Assembly (NCBI GenBank): GCA_009760855.2 | Contig: WPIO01000011.1 | Coordinates: 1,847,501 to 1,911,500 of the forward strand | Direction of reading: 5' to 3' | DNA from: Cristatella mucedo | Taxonomy: Eukaryota > Bryozoa > Phylactolaemata > Cristatellidae | Length of the DNA: 64,000 nucleotides | Shown: positions 1 through 9,643 of the stretch, piece by piece | How positions within the stretch are numbered: position 1 is the first letter of the stretch | Layout of the letters: each line of letters opens with the position of its first letter | Notes under the pieces: model-generated | The model's database searches: none | Told to the model about the DNA's origin: nothing | What the model saw: only the letters and a program-made list of their open reading frames with translations | Position numbers and translations under genes: made by a program

Positions 1-62
1 CTGCTGGATTCGAAACCACGACTTTGGTCATGAAGAGAAAGAGAGAGAGAGAACCTTACCTC
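1..62 (-). mobile_element. SINE family 1, head fragment
   Basis: The reverse complement of the tRNA-like head (GGATTCGAAACCACGACTTT on the + strand), interrupted by a GA run and cut by the left edge. Confidence 0.5.
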
Positions 63-585
63 CGGGGCTATAACGCTGACCAAGCATCAAGCAAACGCAC
101 ATTAACATCCGGCGGATGCAGATGGTCAGACCGTCTCGATTCGATCAGCCTGCGAGGCTATTTCAAAATACAGAGCCGCCGGAGGCAGTCCGCTATGGTA
201 CTGAACGCAGAAAAAGATTTTCAACTTAGCGTCTCCCACAACTCCTGCGCTACCGGTCCATCGGGCCGAACCCGATTGAGCTGTCGGTCGGTTACTCTTC
301 CCGTAGCATTCAGCGAACGCGCCTTCGAAGCCTCGAAGCCTTTAAATTCCCGCTGACCGAACCGCTCTCGGTGTGTCTGCGAGAGCGAACAAGTGCCTTT
401 TTTCACTGCAAATTTGGCGCCATCGGCTGCAACCGTTACGCCCTCTTCGGTCGAAGGCCAGAGAGCACATCCGCTGCTGTGACTTACAGCGAGTCCATGC
501 GAGTAGGGGAACGAGCGGGTAAAGAGCTGTAACCACCCTGAAAACCAAGCGAAGCCTCGCTTAACTGCCGACGTACGTTGTACAG

Positions 586-783
586 ACCGGAGCTGGAAGG
601 GCCGGACGCGCGAAATCCGGCAGCGAAGAGATTCCGCATCGGATGGGAGACGGTGCTGGCGAGAGAGCACGTCGTCGCCATGCTCGACAGCAGAGGCAGC
701 GACAATCACGGATTGAATTTTAAGATGGCGATACACGGTTCGGCCGGCGCGGCGGAAGGACTGGACGTCATGCTCGCGGCAAG
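586..783 (+). CDS. DPP-like gene, exon a
   Basis: The coding frame reads PELEGPDARNP, then FRIGWETVLAREHVV and MLDSRGS, which line up with the WE...V...DGRGS region of DPP family members. The donor is AAG|GTGACC at 784. The acceptor TACAG before 586 has a poor pyrimidine tract, so the exon start is the least certain point. It ends with two bases of an Arg codon completed by the next exon. Confidence 0.7.
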
Positions 784-3700
784 GTGACCTGTCGCGGCTA
801 CCGCGACAGGGCAGCTTTTTCGGGCGATTCGACGACGGCCGCGGCAATACTACAGCATTGAGCGAGTGTGCGCGCCTGCTCGCTCGCTTCGTGGGCGGGC
901 GGGTGCGAGCGGACGTCGCGGCTTTTTTCTCCGCGCCTCGCCGAATTGGAAGTGGGCTGGGGTGGGGACGATTTTTCTGCAGAGCGCTGATGGCGAACGG
1001 CTCTCTGGGAATCGATGCTAGCAAGCCCTCTGTGGTCGTCGGCGAAGGCTACGGCGGCTTTGTGGCTCTGCACGCGCAGAGAGCCGGAACGCCTTTCAAC
1101 TGCAGCGTCGTCACGTCTCCCATAACGGATCTGGGACAGTACTGTAAGTTGGCGGCGCCACGATGGCGAACGGCTGCTCATCCCCAGCGATCGCGGCGCT
1201 GCAGCTCGATTTTCTTCTAGCGCGGCGGCGGCCAGGTAGGCGACCCGGTGAAAAGAAAGTTCGCGAAACTCGGCCTCTCGGCGCGCCTCGCGAAAGCCCC
1301 CCCCCCGTCCGCACTGCCGGCGGACCGGCTTTGCTAAGTAGTCAAGACGTCCGCCTTCGGCATCGGTTGCACTTCCGGACCGCTTTCCCGAGCTCGAGGG
1401 CGCGGCGTCGGCGAGCTGACTTTTGCGCACTTTTCGCCCATTCCATCAGCAGCCGAGATGTCGACGGCGGCGCGTGGGAGCGCGCTCCTTCGAGTCAAAA
1501 AAAGTTCGAAAAAGTTCTCGCGCGCGCGGCGCGTGCGTCCCGTGCGTCTGTCGGCTGTCGCAGCCGTCGCCTGTCGCGAGACGTCGCGTCGCTGTCTCGC
1601 GAGTCGACGCCGACGATGCGTCCGCTGAGCACGCGCCTCGAGCCGGCGCGGTGAACGCGCCGCCGCGCGGCACTGCGCCCTCGACAGGCCGCAACGCCAG
1701 CCCCTGCCCGACCTGCCACCTCTCCATCGGAGCAGCGCCGCAGCGGCTACCGGCGCTTCCGGTTAGCCGCCATTGCTCGGATTGACGCGGTCGCCGATTT
1801 ATATTTTTGCAACGAAAACTGCTGTGGCGCGAGAGAAAAACAAGTGCCCGGGTATCTCTGCAGACACTGCGACGGCGGAGAGGTTCATGAAAACATCGAA
1901 CAAACACGGCGTTGCAAGGAGCTACGAGGTAGGCAGGTCCAGTCACACAGTCCAGCCGCTAAGCCCTGCCGATGATTGGCCTGTGCGCGCATTTCCCAGC
2001 CGCCCAATGTATGTGAGTACCCTTTTTTAAAAGATGCAGTGCGAACTTTTTAACGCTGACCCACAAGGTCAAGGCTACGGCTTGGCTCCTCCATACCTAG
2101 TTGAACTGCTGCACCAGTTTCAGCCTCATCGCGCCCTCAGATGCTGTACGGACAATAAATTAGCTGTTCCATTCCTCCGCTTAAAGACCGTTGGCAACAG
2201 AAGCTTTAGCTCTGCAGGTCCTAGACTGTGGAACTCGCTCCCACAATTCTTATGCAATGACAACAACTCTCCTGCTGCTGACCATGGGTCATCCTTTTCA
2301 GCGGTCCTGAGCTGCTACTTCTACGCTACTCACTACCTCAACTGCTCTCCTGACTCTGCTATGCTTCCCACTTTCTCTTTGTTGCGTGAGACGAAGTCTG
2401 TTGGCTACCGAATGCGTACCGGAAGCCGCTTGGGCTGTGAGTGGGCTATGCAAAACTCTCGTGCGTAACACCCACATAGTCTTTATGGCTTTGTGGAGTT
2501 ACAGACGGAGATACATTAGATTACATTAAAAAGGAAGTGGCGCGCGATGCTAGGCAACGCAACCCCTTTGAGCTCTAAGCAAATGCGCGCACTGACTCAT
2601 TTAAAATGTGGGCGGCGGAAATGGTTCTGGCGGACAGAAAGCTGCGAACTTTCCGCGACGGAATTTTTCAGGAAACGAGCACGAAGCGCTTTGTGGGTGA
2701 ACTTAAGAACACACGCATGTTGATAATACATGAGCTGGCCGACGGTAAGTGGCCCATAAAGGCGTTGCAGCAGCGGCGGCGGCAGCGGCCTATCGATGGG
2801 TTGCGGCTTCCGGTTTCGCGCGCCGCTCCTTTCGCGCGTGCGTACAAGGATCGCATGGAATATTTCTACGGCTGAACCAGTAAGAGAACGCCTAAGCTTT
2901 GACCTTGCCGCTGCGGGCCAATCGCAGCGGAGTTAGAAGTGAGGGAACCACGCCCCTCAACGATCGCCGCAGGCCGAGACCTCTGTAGCTTCTCGCTCTC
3001 GGCTTTTGCCGGCCTTTGGAGCGGGCACGTGACCCGGGCCTTTGTTGCGCGACTTCAGTCGAGAGCTCTGACCTCAGAGCTTCATCCAACTTGTGTTTGA
3101 AAAATTATTCTTAGAGATTTAGGTTCGAGTAAGCTATACAAGGGCCTATTAATAATGCATCATTATTAGGTCAGGAGGTCGAGGGACACGGTTCGGTTTC
3201 TCCTTATGAATGAGCCGCCCTTTGTGTGCCCGCGCGTTCCCAAACTGTGCTCGCTGTGACTACAGATTGACATGCTTCCTTTACGGCATATTTTAAAGTG
3301 TCTAAGAAAGACATAAGCTCTCTTGGTGCGTTATAAATATTTATTTATTTATAAACATTATCAATATTATACCAGAGTGCACAAGAAGAAATGCTAACTC
3401 ATTAAACAGCCTCGTGCATATAGCGACAGAAGAGCCTCAACGGCTTTCACCGCCGCTTGCTGTGGGCAATGAAGGATGATGGCCCACTGATGGACTAGAA
3501 CAGACGAACGAAAGGTCACGAAGAGCGAGCATCTTGCTTTCCCCAAAGATCCACGATCGAAGACCGTACTATTCGCAATTTACGCGGGTCACCTGGAAGC
3601 ATAGTGCAACGTGTCACAATCTCAGCTGGGGAGTTCTGTGCTGCTAGCGTAAGTCCCGCAATAGCCGGCACGTTGCCTTTGATGGATTTTTCTATTTCTG

Positions 3701-4135
3701 GCCCTGAAAAGCGGAAAAATAGCTCGCGCTGTCTGCTTTTTCAAACGACTAAAATCAGAATTCTCTTTGGAGGTCAATCAATAATGCAGCCTTCTTAATA
3801 CAAAATGGATTTGACCTAGCGTGTGAGCACCACGAGCTGTCACTTAGAGAAGGCAATTTTGTAAAATGAAAATTTCTTTAAGGTAGCGTCAGCAGCGCCA
3901 CTGTTGTTTCTTGATCTCCCAGTTTCACTGAGCCTTCGTCGTCAATTCCTTCAATTTTTTAGACAGATACCACTTTCAGAACACGGCAATACTCACGAAA
4001 GATCTTCAGCTGAGCGGAATTCAGTTTGAGTCGCAGATCTCGGCGTTCTCTCGGACTCGCGCCGGCCAAGCGGAAGCCTTCAAGCGCTACTACTACCAAA
4101 AGGTCTTGAAGTTTCTGAACAAGTGCTTAAGCTAA
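586..4135 (+). CDS. DPP6/DPP10-like inactive dipeptidyl peptidase, C-terminal exons (partial gene)
   Basis: This is the 3' part of an S9B-family gene whose 5' end lies outside the window. Four exons (586-783, 983-1143, 2580-2744, 3963-4135) join in consistent phases (2, 1, 1) and end at TAA 4133-4135. In order they carry the WETVLA...DSRGS segment, the nucleophile elbow GEGYGG, the SPITDLGQY stretch, MLIIHELADDRYHFQ and a terminal KFLNKCLS. The elbow has Gly where active DPP4 has Ser (GWSYGG); from memory, human DPP10 has GKGYGG and DPP6 GKDYGG. The Asp of the triad is kept (ADDRYHFQ), but no His is seen where DPP4 has its DEDH motif. In vertebrates such pseudo-peptidases are type II membrane proteins that act as auxiliary subunits of Kv4 channels; that role is inferred here. 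The domain is a C-terminal alpha/beta hydrolase. A wholly pseudogenised copy is unlikely, since four exons stay open and in phase. Confidence 0.82.
983..1143 (+). CDS. DPP-like gene, exon b (nucleophile elbow)
   Basis: A strong acceptor (TTTTTCTGCAG) precedes 983 and the donor TACT|GTAAGT follows 1143. It codes for ALMANGSLGIDASKP, then VVVGEGYGGFVALH and FNCSVVTSPITDLGQY. The catalytic serine of the GxSYGG motif is replaced by Gly. The FxCxxxxSPITD part is a clear family signature. Confidence 0.88.
1144..2579 (+). other. intron of DPP-like gene
   Basis: A GC-rich first half (1200-1800) with no supported coding sequence, then the second-family LINE fragment at 2034-2532. Confidence 0.7.
2034..2532 (+). 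mobile_element. second LINE family (CR1/Rex-like), 3' fragment
   Basis: Encodes APPYLVELLHQFQPHRALR and GNRSFSSAGPRLWNSLPQFL, a typical C-terminal end of non-LTR elements distinct from the L2 copies. The 3' end is rich in ACATTAGATTACATTA. It lies in an intron of the DPP-like gene. Confidence 0.75.
2580..2744 (+). CDS. DPP-like gene, exon c
   Basis: The acceptor CTCTAAG before 2580 and the donor GACG|GTAAGT after 2744 are both phase 1, matching the exons on either side. The end of the exon reads LKNTRMLIIHELAD, corresponding to the LLIIHGTAD segment of DPP proteins. The first half has diverged and lacks the SERYLG motif typical of vertebrate members. Confidence 0.75.
2745..3962 (+). other. 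intron of DPP-like gene
   Basis: Contains a reversed SINE at 3388-3540; nothing else was recognised. Confidence 0.7.
3388..3540 (-). mobile_element. SINE family 1 copy
   Basis: Contains ATTAAACAGCCTCGTGC, GCGACAGAAGAGCCTCAACG and ACCGCCGCTTGCTGTGGG, the family body in reverse. The tRNA-like head is degraded. Confidence 0.7.
3963..4135 (+). CDS. DPP-like gene, terminal exon
   Basis: The acceptor is TTTTTTAG at 3955-3962. The exon completes an Asp codon and reads RYHFQNTAILTKDLQLSG, matching the VHFQHSAELIKHLI segment of the family, then ends in KVLKFLNKCLS and a TAA stop. The catalytic His position is not conserved. The C terminus is short, as in DPP4, without the acidic extension of human DPP6/10. 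Confidence 0.85.
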
Positions 4136-4903
4136 GCGGATTTCGCTGTCACGTGGCCGGTCAGAAAAGCGCCGGTCGCGCGCACGACGCAAAGTGACGA
4201 CGTCGCCGCCGAGGCCGCCGCCACAAGAAGCGGCGGCGGTGGCGTTGGGTTAGAGCGCGGCAGACGCCCCCGCCGCGAGCAGACGCCACCGCGGCTCGAG
4301 GGCTCGAGAGCGGCGACTCGCCGTCGGTGGATTGCCGACGGCTCACGCAGTGCCGCCGCCGCCTCGAAATCAACCGAGCCAGTTGCTGGCGCACGCAACT
4401 CCTGCCTCCGTTGCGTAAGGAACCCGACGATTCGCTCTCTCGGCCTGCGCGCGCGGAGCGCTCTCGCCCACAGCCTTTGAGAGACATCTCACTCGGCGGC
4501 GGCGGAGGCGCACGCGCTGAACCGGCGAGCAAGCACGCGCCGGGAGCCGCGGCGGAGACGCGCCGCGCCGTCGCTCGCTGTCCAACGCGAGGCAGCAGGA
4601 CGTCCGGCCGCCGCTTGGCCGTGCGAAACGTTTTCTTCCTCGAGCTCGGCGGCGGCGGTGGCGGCAACAAGAAAGCGGAGGTATTTCCCGACCCGGCCGC
4701 CGCGCGAGCGAGGACTGTCGCGACCTCTACAGGTGGCATTGGTTGGCGCCGCCGTTAGAGGTCGCGCTTTTGCCGATCGCCATTTTGCGTCGGCCTTGTT
4801 ACGGAGTGTGAAATGATTTGACGAGAAGCCGCCTGCCCTGCCTTGGTTTTGGCGCGCGCCGAACCGGCGCGCGTCCTATTTTAAGGAAAAGAAAACAGCT
4901 GAT

Positions 4904-4909
4904 AATAAA
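4904..4909 (+). promoter_or_regulatory. possible polyadenylation signal AATAAA of the DPP-like gene
   Basis: An AATAAA hexamer lies about 770 bases after the stop codon, in the first AT-rich stretch beyond a GC-rich block. No transcript evidence is available. Confidence 0.3.
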
Positions 4910-5764
4910 GGAATTGCAAGAGGTTAAGCTTTGCCGTCATTGCATGCGAGCCGCTCTGCAGGTGACCCAGGGGTGACCTCGCCAGCACGCGCCGGGCCGC
5001 CACAGCCAGTCTCTCAGACACTGGCTGTCGCGAGACAATGATGACTGACCAAGAGTTCCAGAACCGTAAGAAACGAGCCCACGCTGGACCCAAATAGTAG
5101 ACAGGGATCTACGATGACGTTTAACTAGCGCCGAGGTCTCGAACGGATTGCGAAAATTGCCGCCCGACTATATTCTACGCGCTCTGCACACAAGCGGCGC
5201 ACCCGAGCGCCGACGGGCTCCCGGCATCAGCGAAGCGCGCGCTAGTTCCGGCGCACTTCCGGCGCACTCGCTTCCGCGAACCCTGGCCTCTCATCGGCAA
5301 AAAGGCTCCGTACCCAGGAGTCTTTCGGAGAGGAGCTAATCTGCGGCCTATTTGGGCGTGACCGGAAGCTATCGGAGCCGCGAAGCGTGCCCGGCTTTTT
5401 TGCCTGACGTGCAGTGCACCGAGCACTTGCGCTAAACTCTCGTGACAGCGATCGGTGGTCAACAGGAGGCCGCGGTTGCGAGCACTCAACTCTGGCGGCG
5501 TTCTAAAAAACGGTGTTGCTACACGTGCCGCAATGTGGCGCCGGACTCGAGATGATGGGAGCGACACGGCGACGACCACGCCCCGCGACTATGGATGATG
5601 AGCTCGACAGCTGAACCTCGATTTACGACCTATGCCCTTTGGCGCTGAATTGGAACCGAGCCGCTTATGAAATAGCCGCTTAGAGAAGCCACAATATCCC
5701 GACGCTTATGAGCAGCGCGGTGGTTTAATTATGTGCGAAAGTTGTTATTGTCTGCTTATGATCT

Positions 5765-5985
5765 TGCCGCGGTGGTTAGGCCCAGCGGTTAAGGTGGAGA
5801 GCCGTGATGGCACACGTGGTAAGGCGGTTGCTCTTCACGACCTTGGGCCCAAAGACGCGGGCTTGAATCCTGCGGCGGGCGATCCTTTATTTCCCGCTGC
5901 AAGCGGCGGTGAAATCCGCTAAGGCTCTTCTGCCGCTGTACAACTGAGGCTGTTAAATCAGCTAGCATTACTTATTATTGTTATT
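5765..5985 (+). mobile_element. tRNA-derived SINE (family 1)
   Basis: A tRNA-like head with GTAAGGCGGTTGCTCTTC and a B-box-like GGGCTTGAATCC is followed by the family body (GCAAGCGGCGGTGAAATCC, GGCTCTTCTGCCGCTGTA) and a TTATTATTG tail. The body is shared by 13 copies in the window. Confidence 0.78.
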
Positions 5986-5987
5986 AA

Positions 5988-6135
5988 GGTGCTCGTCTAG
6001 ATCAATGTCAGGGTAAATGTATTTGACGACCTAGGTCGTGAGCTCAATCTCCTTGTGAAGATATATAGAATAAAAGGGAGACTATAGAATAGGGACTACA
6101 TTCGTGTAGGGCGCTATACAAATGAATTATATTTT
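5988..6135 (+). mobile_element. SINE family 2 copy, strongly diverged
   Basis: AAGGTGCTCGTCTAGATC, GACCTAGGTCGTGAGCTC and GTAGGGCGCTATACAAATG keep the family order, immediately after a family 1 SINE. Confidence 0.45.
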
Positions 6136-6674
6136 TTTTTACTACACAAGGCATATGTCTGACCGCAGTCGCTCTCTCTCTCTCTTGGAGCCACGGTCTG
6201 CCGGTCGGTGGATCATAGCGCTGAGTTCGAGCTGCCGTAAGCTTGTTATCGAGTCGGCCGGAAGTCACCGGTCGTATCAGTTCTATATATATATATATAT
6301 CTATATATATCTAGTATCAGTCATTATATGAGGGTTTTCGTTGTGCTCTTCCTAGTGCGACGTTGTCGTGAGCGCTTCGTGCAGAATATCGAGCGCCGTG
6401 TCGTCGTATCGTCGGCGTATTACTAGTTTCAGGCCTTTGCACATTGCACGCGTGGTGCCACCACCCGAAATAGTGAGGGTCGCTCGGGGGGGGGGGGGGG
6501 TAAAAACACAGCCGAACGCTAAGATCTCTTGGGCTCCCAGCTGCGGCTGTGCCGCCAGACCACGCCTGCTCCGCGGGATATCCCACATCCGGGCTTCGAG
6601 TGGGGAGCCTAGTAGGGCGTTCCTGGCTGTGAGCCTCCTGATCGCCTTCAAGGGGAGCTAAGTCCAGTACCCTC

Positions 6675-6955
<281 letters not shown>

Positions 6956-7504
6956 GGGCTGACCAGTCTGCAACGTATTTAAGACGAAGCTGCTCGACTG
7001 CGTCCAAATTATAGCACTTCTTTAAGTTGGCAAATGCAATGTATCTCCACCTGTAACCGGTACGGCTTTCGATGTGCTAGGGCTGCCACATTATTTTTAT
7101 AGACATCCGAAAATGCTTTCGTATTTGTAGCGTAGCGAAAAGCGAGCCTATGGTTGCCGCCGACAGGCTGGAGTTGGGGAGGATATTGTTCGGATGCGGT
7201 CGAAAATGGATGCGAACGAGGCGCCCCCCGAACCGAATTTTACCGGACGAGATGGTTAAAGCGTAGCTATCCCTGAAGATTTTTTTGAGGAATTGCACAG
7301 TTTTAAGGCCTCTGCTATATAGGACTACTGCTGTACGTGTGGGTACTCCCTTCTGACGTAGCGCGCCTGCCATGTGCATTAGAGTAGCGATTACAAAAGC
7401 TCGACGAAAGTCTGAATAGCCGTGAATGGGCCGTATGGACGCTCCGAGCTCCTACTGAGATCAGAGTAGCGCTACGGTTTAGCCGCAAAAATTTCAACTC
7501 TAGA

Positions 7505-7678
7505 GTTCAGGGTCAGAGCTCAGGGGTCAAGGTGCTCGCACTTTATTATCGATGTAGTTGGCTCGAGTCATGCGAATGGCAATCCTGAATTGCCCACTGC
7601 GAGCGGGCTGATAGCCGCTATAGCTCCTCTTCCGCTACACAAACGAGGCCATTAGATCAAATAACCTTTACTCTACTT
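7505..7678 (+). mobile_element. SINE family 1 copy, diverged
   Basis: Contains GGGGTCAAGGTGCTCGC, a degraded B box, TTGCCCACTGCGAGCGGG and ATAGCCGCTATAGCTCCTC, matching the family layout. Confidence 0.6.
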
Positions 7679-8146
7679 TGGAGAGGAAGAAAGATGAGCA
7701 CTGTGTGAAAAACTTTGAGAAAGAGGCAGGAGGACGAGAGAGCATGAGCAAGAATACGCATCATCATCAGCGCATGCATTATTTAGAATCTCAATTTTTA
7801 CTTGAAATAAGCTGGGACTTTAGTAAGATTGATGAGAAAATCAGCCGATTTAGTCCGGCTTTTAGTTTGTACCTGTGCTTATCCATCTTATCCGGGATTG
7901 AATGGTTTTGGACCAAAAGCGATAGGTCCGCGGAGATACCGAACTTTTGTCTCCTATCAGCAGTTATAGGACGCGTCAAATCGTGGCAAATGTTTTATTA
8001 TAAATGCAATGGCAGGTAATTACACATGGAGCCCAAGAATGCTCCCGAGTGACTCCGCACGCACCTCACCCGTCTTGAAATATTTACACCAATCCGACTT
8101 TTTGCTCTGCAATAGCAGCAGCTGCGTTGAGTTGAGCGATAATCAG

Positions 8147-8300
8147 CATCGGCGGGTCTAGCCGCCATGCTGCATCGGCGGGTCTAGCCGCCATGCTGCA
8201 TCGGCGGGTCTAGCCGCCATGCTGCATCGGCGGGTCTAGCCGCCATGCTGCATCGGCGGGTCTAGCCGCCATGCTGCATCGGCCGCCATGCTGCATCGTC
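8147..8300. repeat. 26-bp minisatellite
   Basis: Five exact copies of a 26-base unit (CATCGGCGGGTCTAGCCGCC plus ATGCTG) from 8147 to 8276, then a shortened copy to 8300. Each unit contains the inverted repeat GGCGG-CCGCC. Confidence 0.95.
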
Positions 8301-9421
8301 GATGTGTGTGTGTGGGGGAGGAGGAGAGGCTCTGAGTGTTGTCTCTCTCTCTCTCTCGTCCTGAAGCCATCGCTTTCACGATCAGTGCTGCTTTCTTGAG
8401 CCTCCGCCGCCGCCGTTGAAGCCTTGGCAAGCCATCTAAGCGTTGAGCGTGTGCTTGACAACGTGCGCGGCCTCAATGATGACCGGATTCGCTCGCCTTA
8501 TCCTCGGGTCTGTGACCGGCACGTTCATCCTGTAATGGAGTTGCAAAGGCGATAAAAAAAATATGGCTAAGCCCTCTCGGCAATGACTGTGCAGGCGACA
8601 CAGCCGGCTGCGGATCTACCGAACAGTCGCTTCGTACTCAATTCATGGCCGAACAGTGAGCTGGCCTAGTGCGTATTCGGCCGAATAGTAGCGGTCGGAC
8701 CGAATACAAACAGTCGTCACGAGACACATGGGCTTGACACAGCGAGCCGACTAAAGTAACTCTTTCATTATTTTCTTAGTTTATGCAGACTGGCGAGGGA
8801 TGCAAACACTTCGTGTAGCTAGCTTTTAACTTTTTAGTTTATGTGTCTAATTTACTAAACTGCGACTTTTGCTCGCATTTTAAATTTTGAATATTGTCAT
8901 TAGACCTATTCTGTACACTATTCGCATACGGCCGAATTCTGAAATTCAGTTTTTCGGAGAAGCCCTACTATCCGCACTCATTCAAGGATTCTCAATCGAT
9001 TGACTCCAGGCGTCGCTCCCACGCGACCCTGGTGTCGCTCCCACGTGACCCACGCGCCACGGTGTCGGTGCAGCTATTGACCCAAAAAGCGCAGCAGTCG
9101 GGGCGGGTTCAAGCGCAGCCCAGATACGGCCAAGCAGACAGAAAAGTCGAAGGTGCGCCGAAGGCGTACGCCCAGCACGACTCGGACGCCAGGACGACCG
9201 GCGTGCAAGCAAGACTCGACGTCGGCCTTCGCCTGCGCCTGCTGCTCCCCGAGCGACTGTGCGTCAGCCTACGCGGCTCCTGCGCATCGACTTAGGCCTC
9301 AAACTGCGAGACGCCGCGCCACTCGACGCGCGGAGTCTCGGCGGAGCAGCATCGCTCCCCCGCAGCGGCCGGCCGGCCGGCTCTCCGCCGAGGTGGCTCT
9401 CGGGCGCGAGCATATCTCTCC

Positions 9422-9643
9422 TCACTTGACGTTGCTCTGCTGGTTCACGACGAAGAGAGGATTGACGTGGCTGAGCACCTCGTCGTTGACCGAGATGCCG
9501 TCCAGGTACTGCTTGAGCAGCGCACGCAGGCGCCCGTTCTCGTCGAGCAGCATGCCCTTCTCCTTCTCCAGCGCGCACCTGTCCAGCGCCACCTTGTTGA
9601 AGCGCTTCCAGAAGTTCTCGAGACTGGTGTAGTCGTGCATCAC
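9422..9643 (-). CDS. CCDC65: DRC2 terminal exon 7
   Basis: Acceptor GTTTAG, then [36 protein letters not shown] and [13 protein letters not shown] before a TGA at 9422-9424. This is the conserved C-terminal block. The human protein continues a little further, so the tail here is slightly shorter. Confidence 0.95.
   Translation of the reverse strand: MMHDYTSLENFWKRFNKVALDRCALEKEKGMLLDENGRLRALLKQYLDGISVNDEVLSHVNPLFVVNQQSNVK

Noticed and set aside
4161-4758. Long frames on both strands in the GC-rich block after the DPP-like gene
   Set aside because: Low stop density from high GC and CGG runs; no motifs, no splice-consistent exons.
8147-8300. A CRISPR-like array
   Set aside because: The units are directly adjacent with no spacers, in a eukaryotic sequence; it is a minisatellite.
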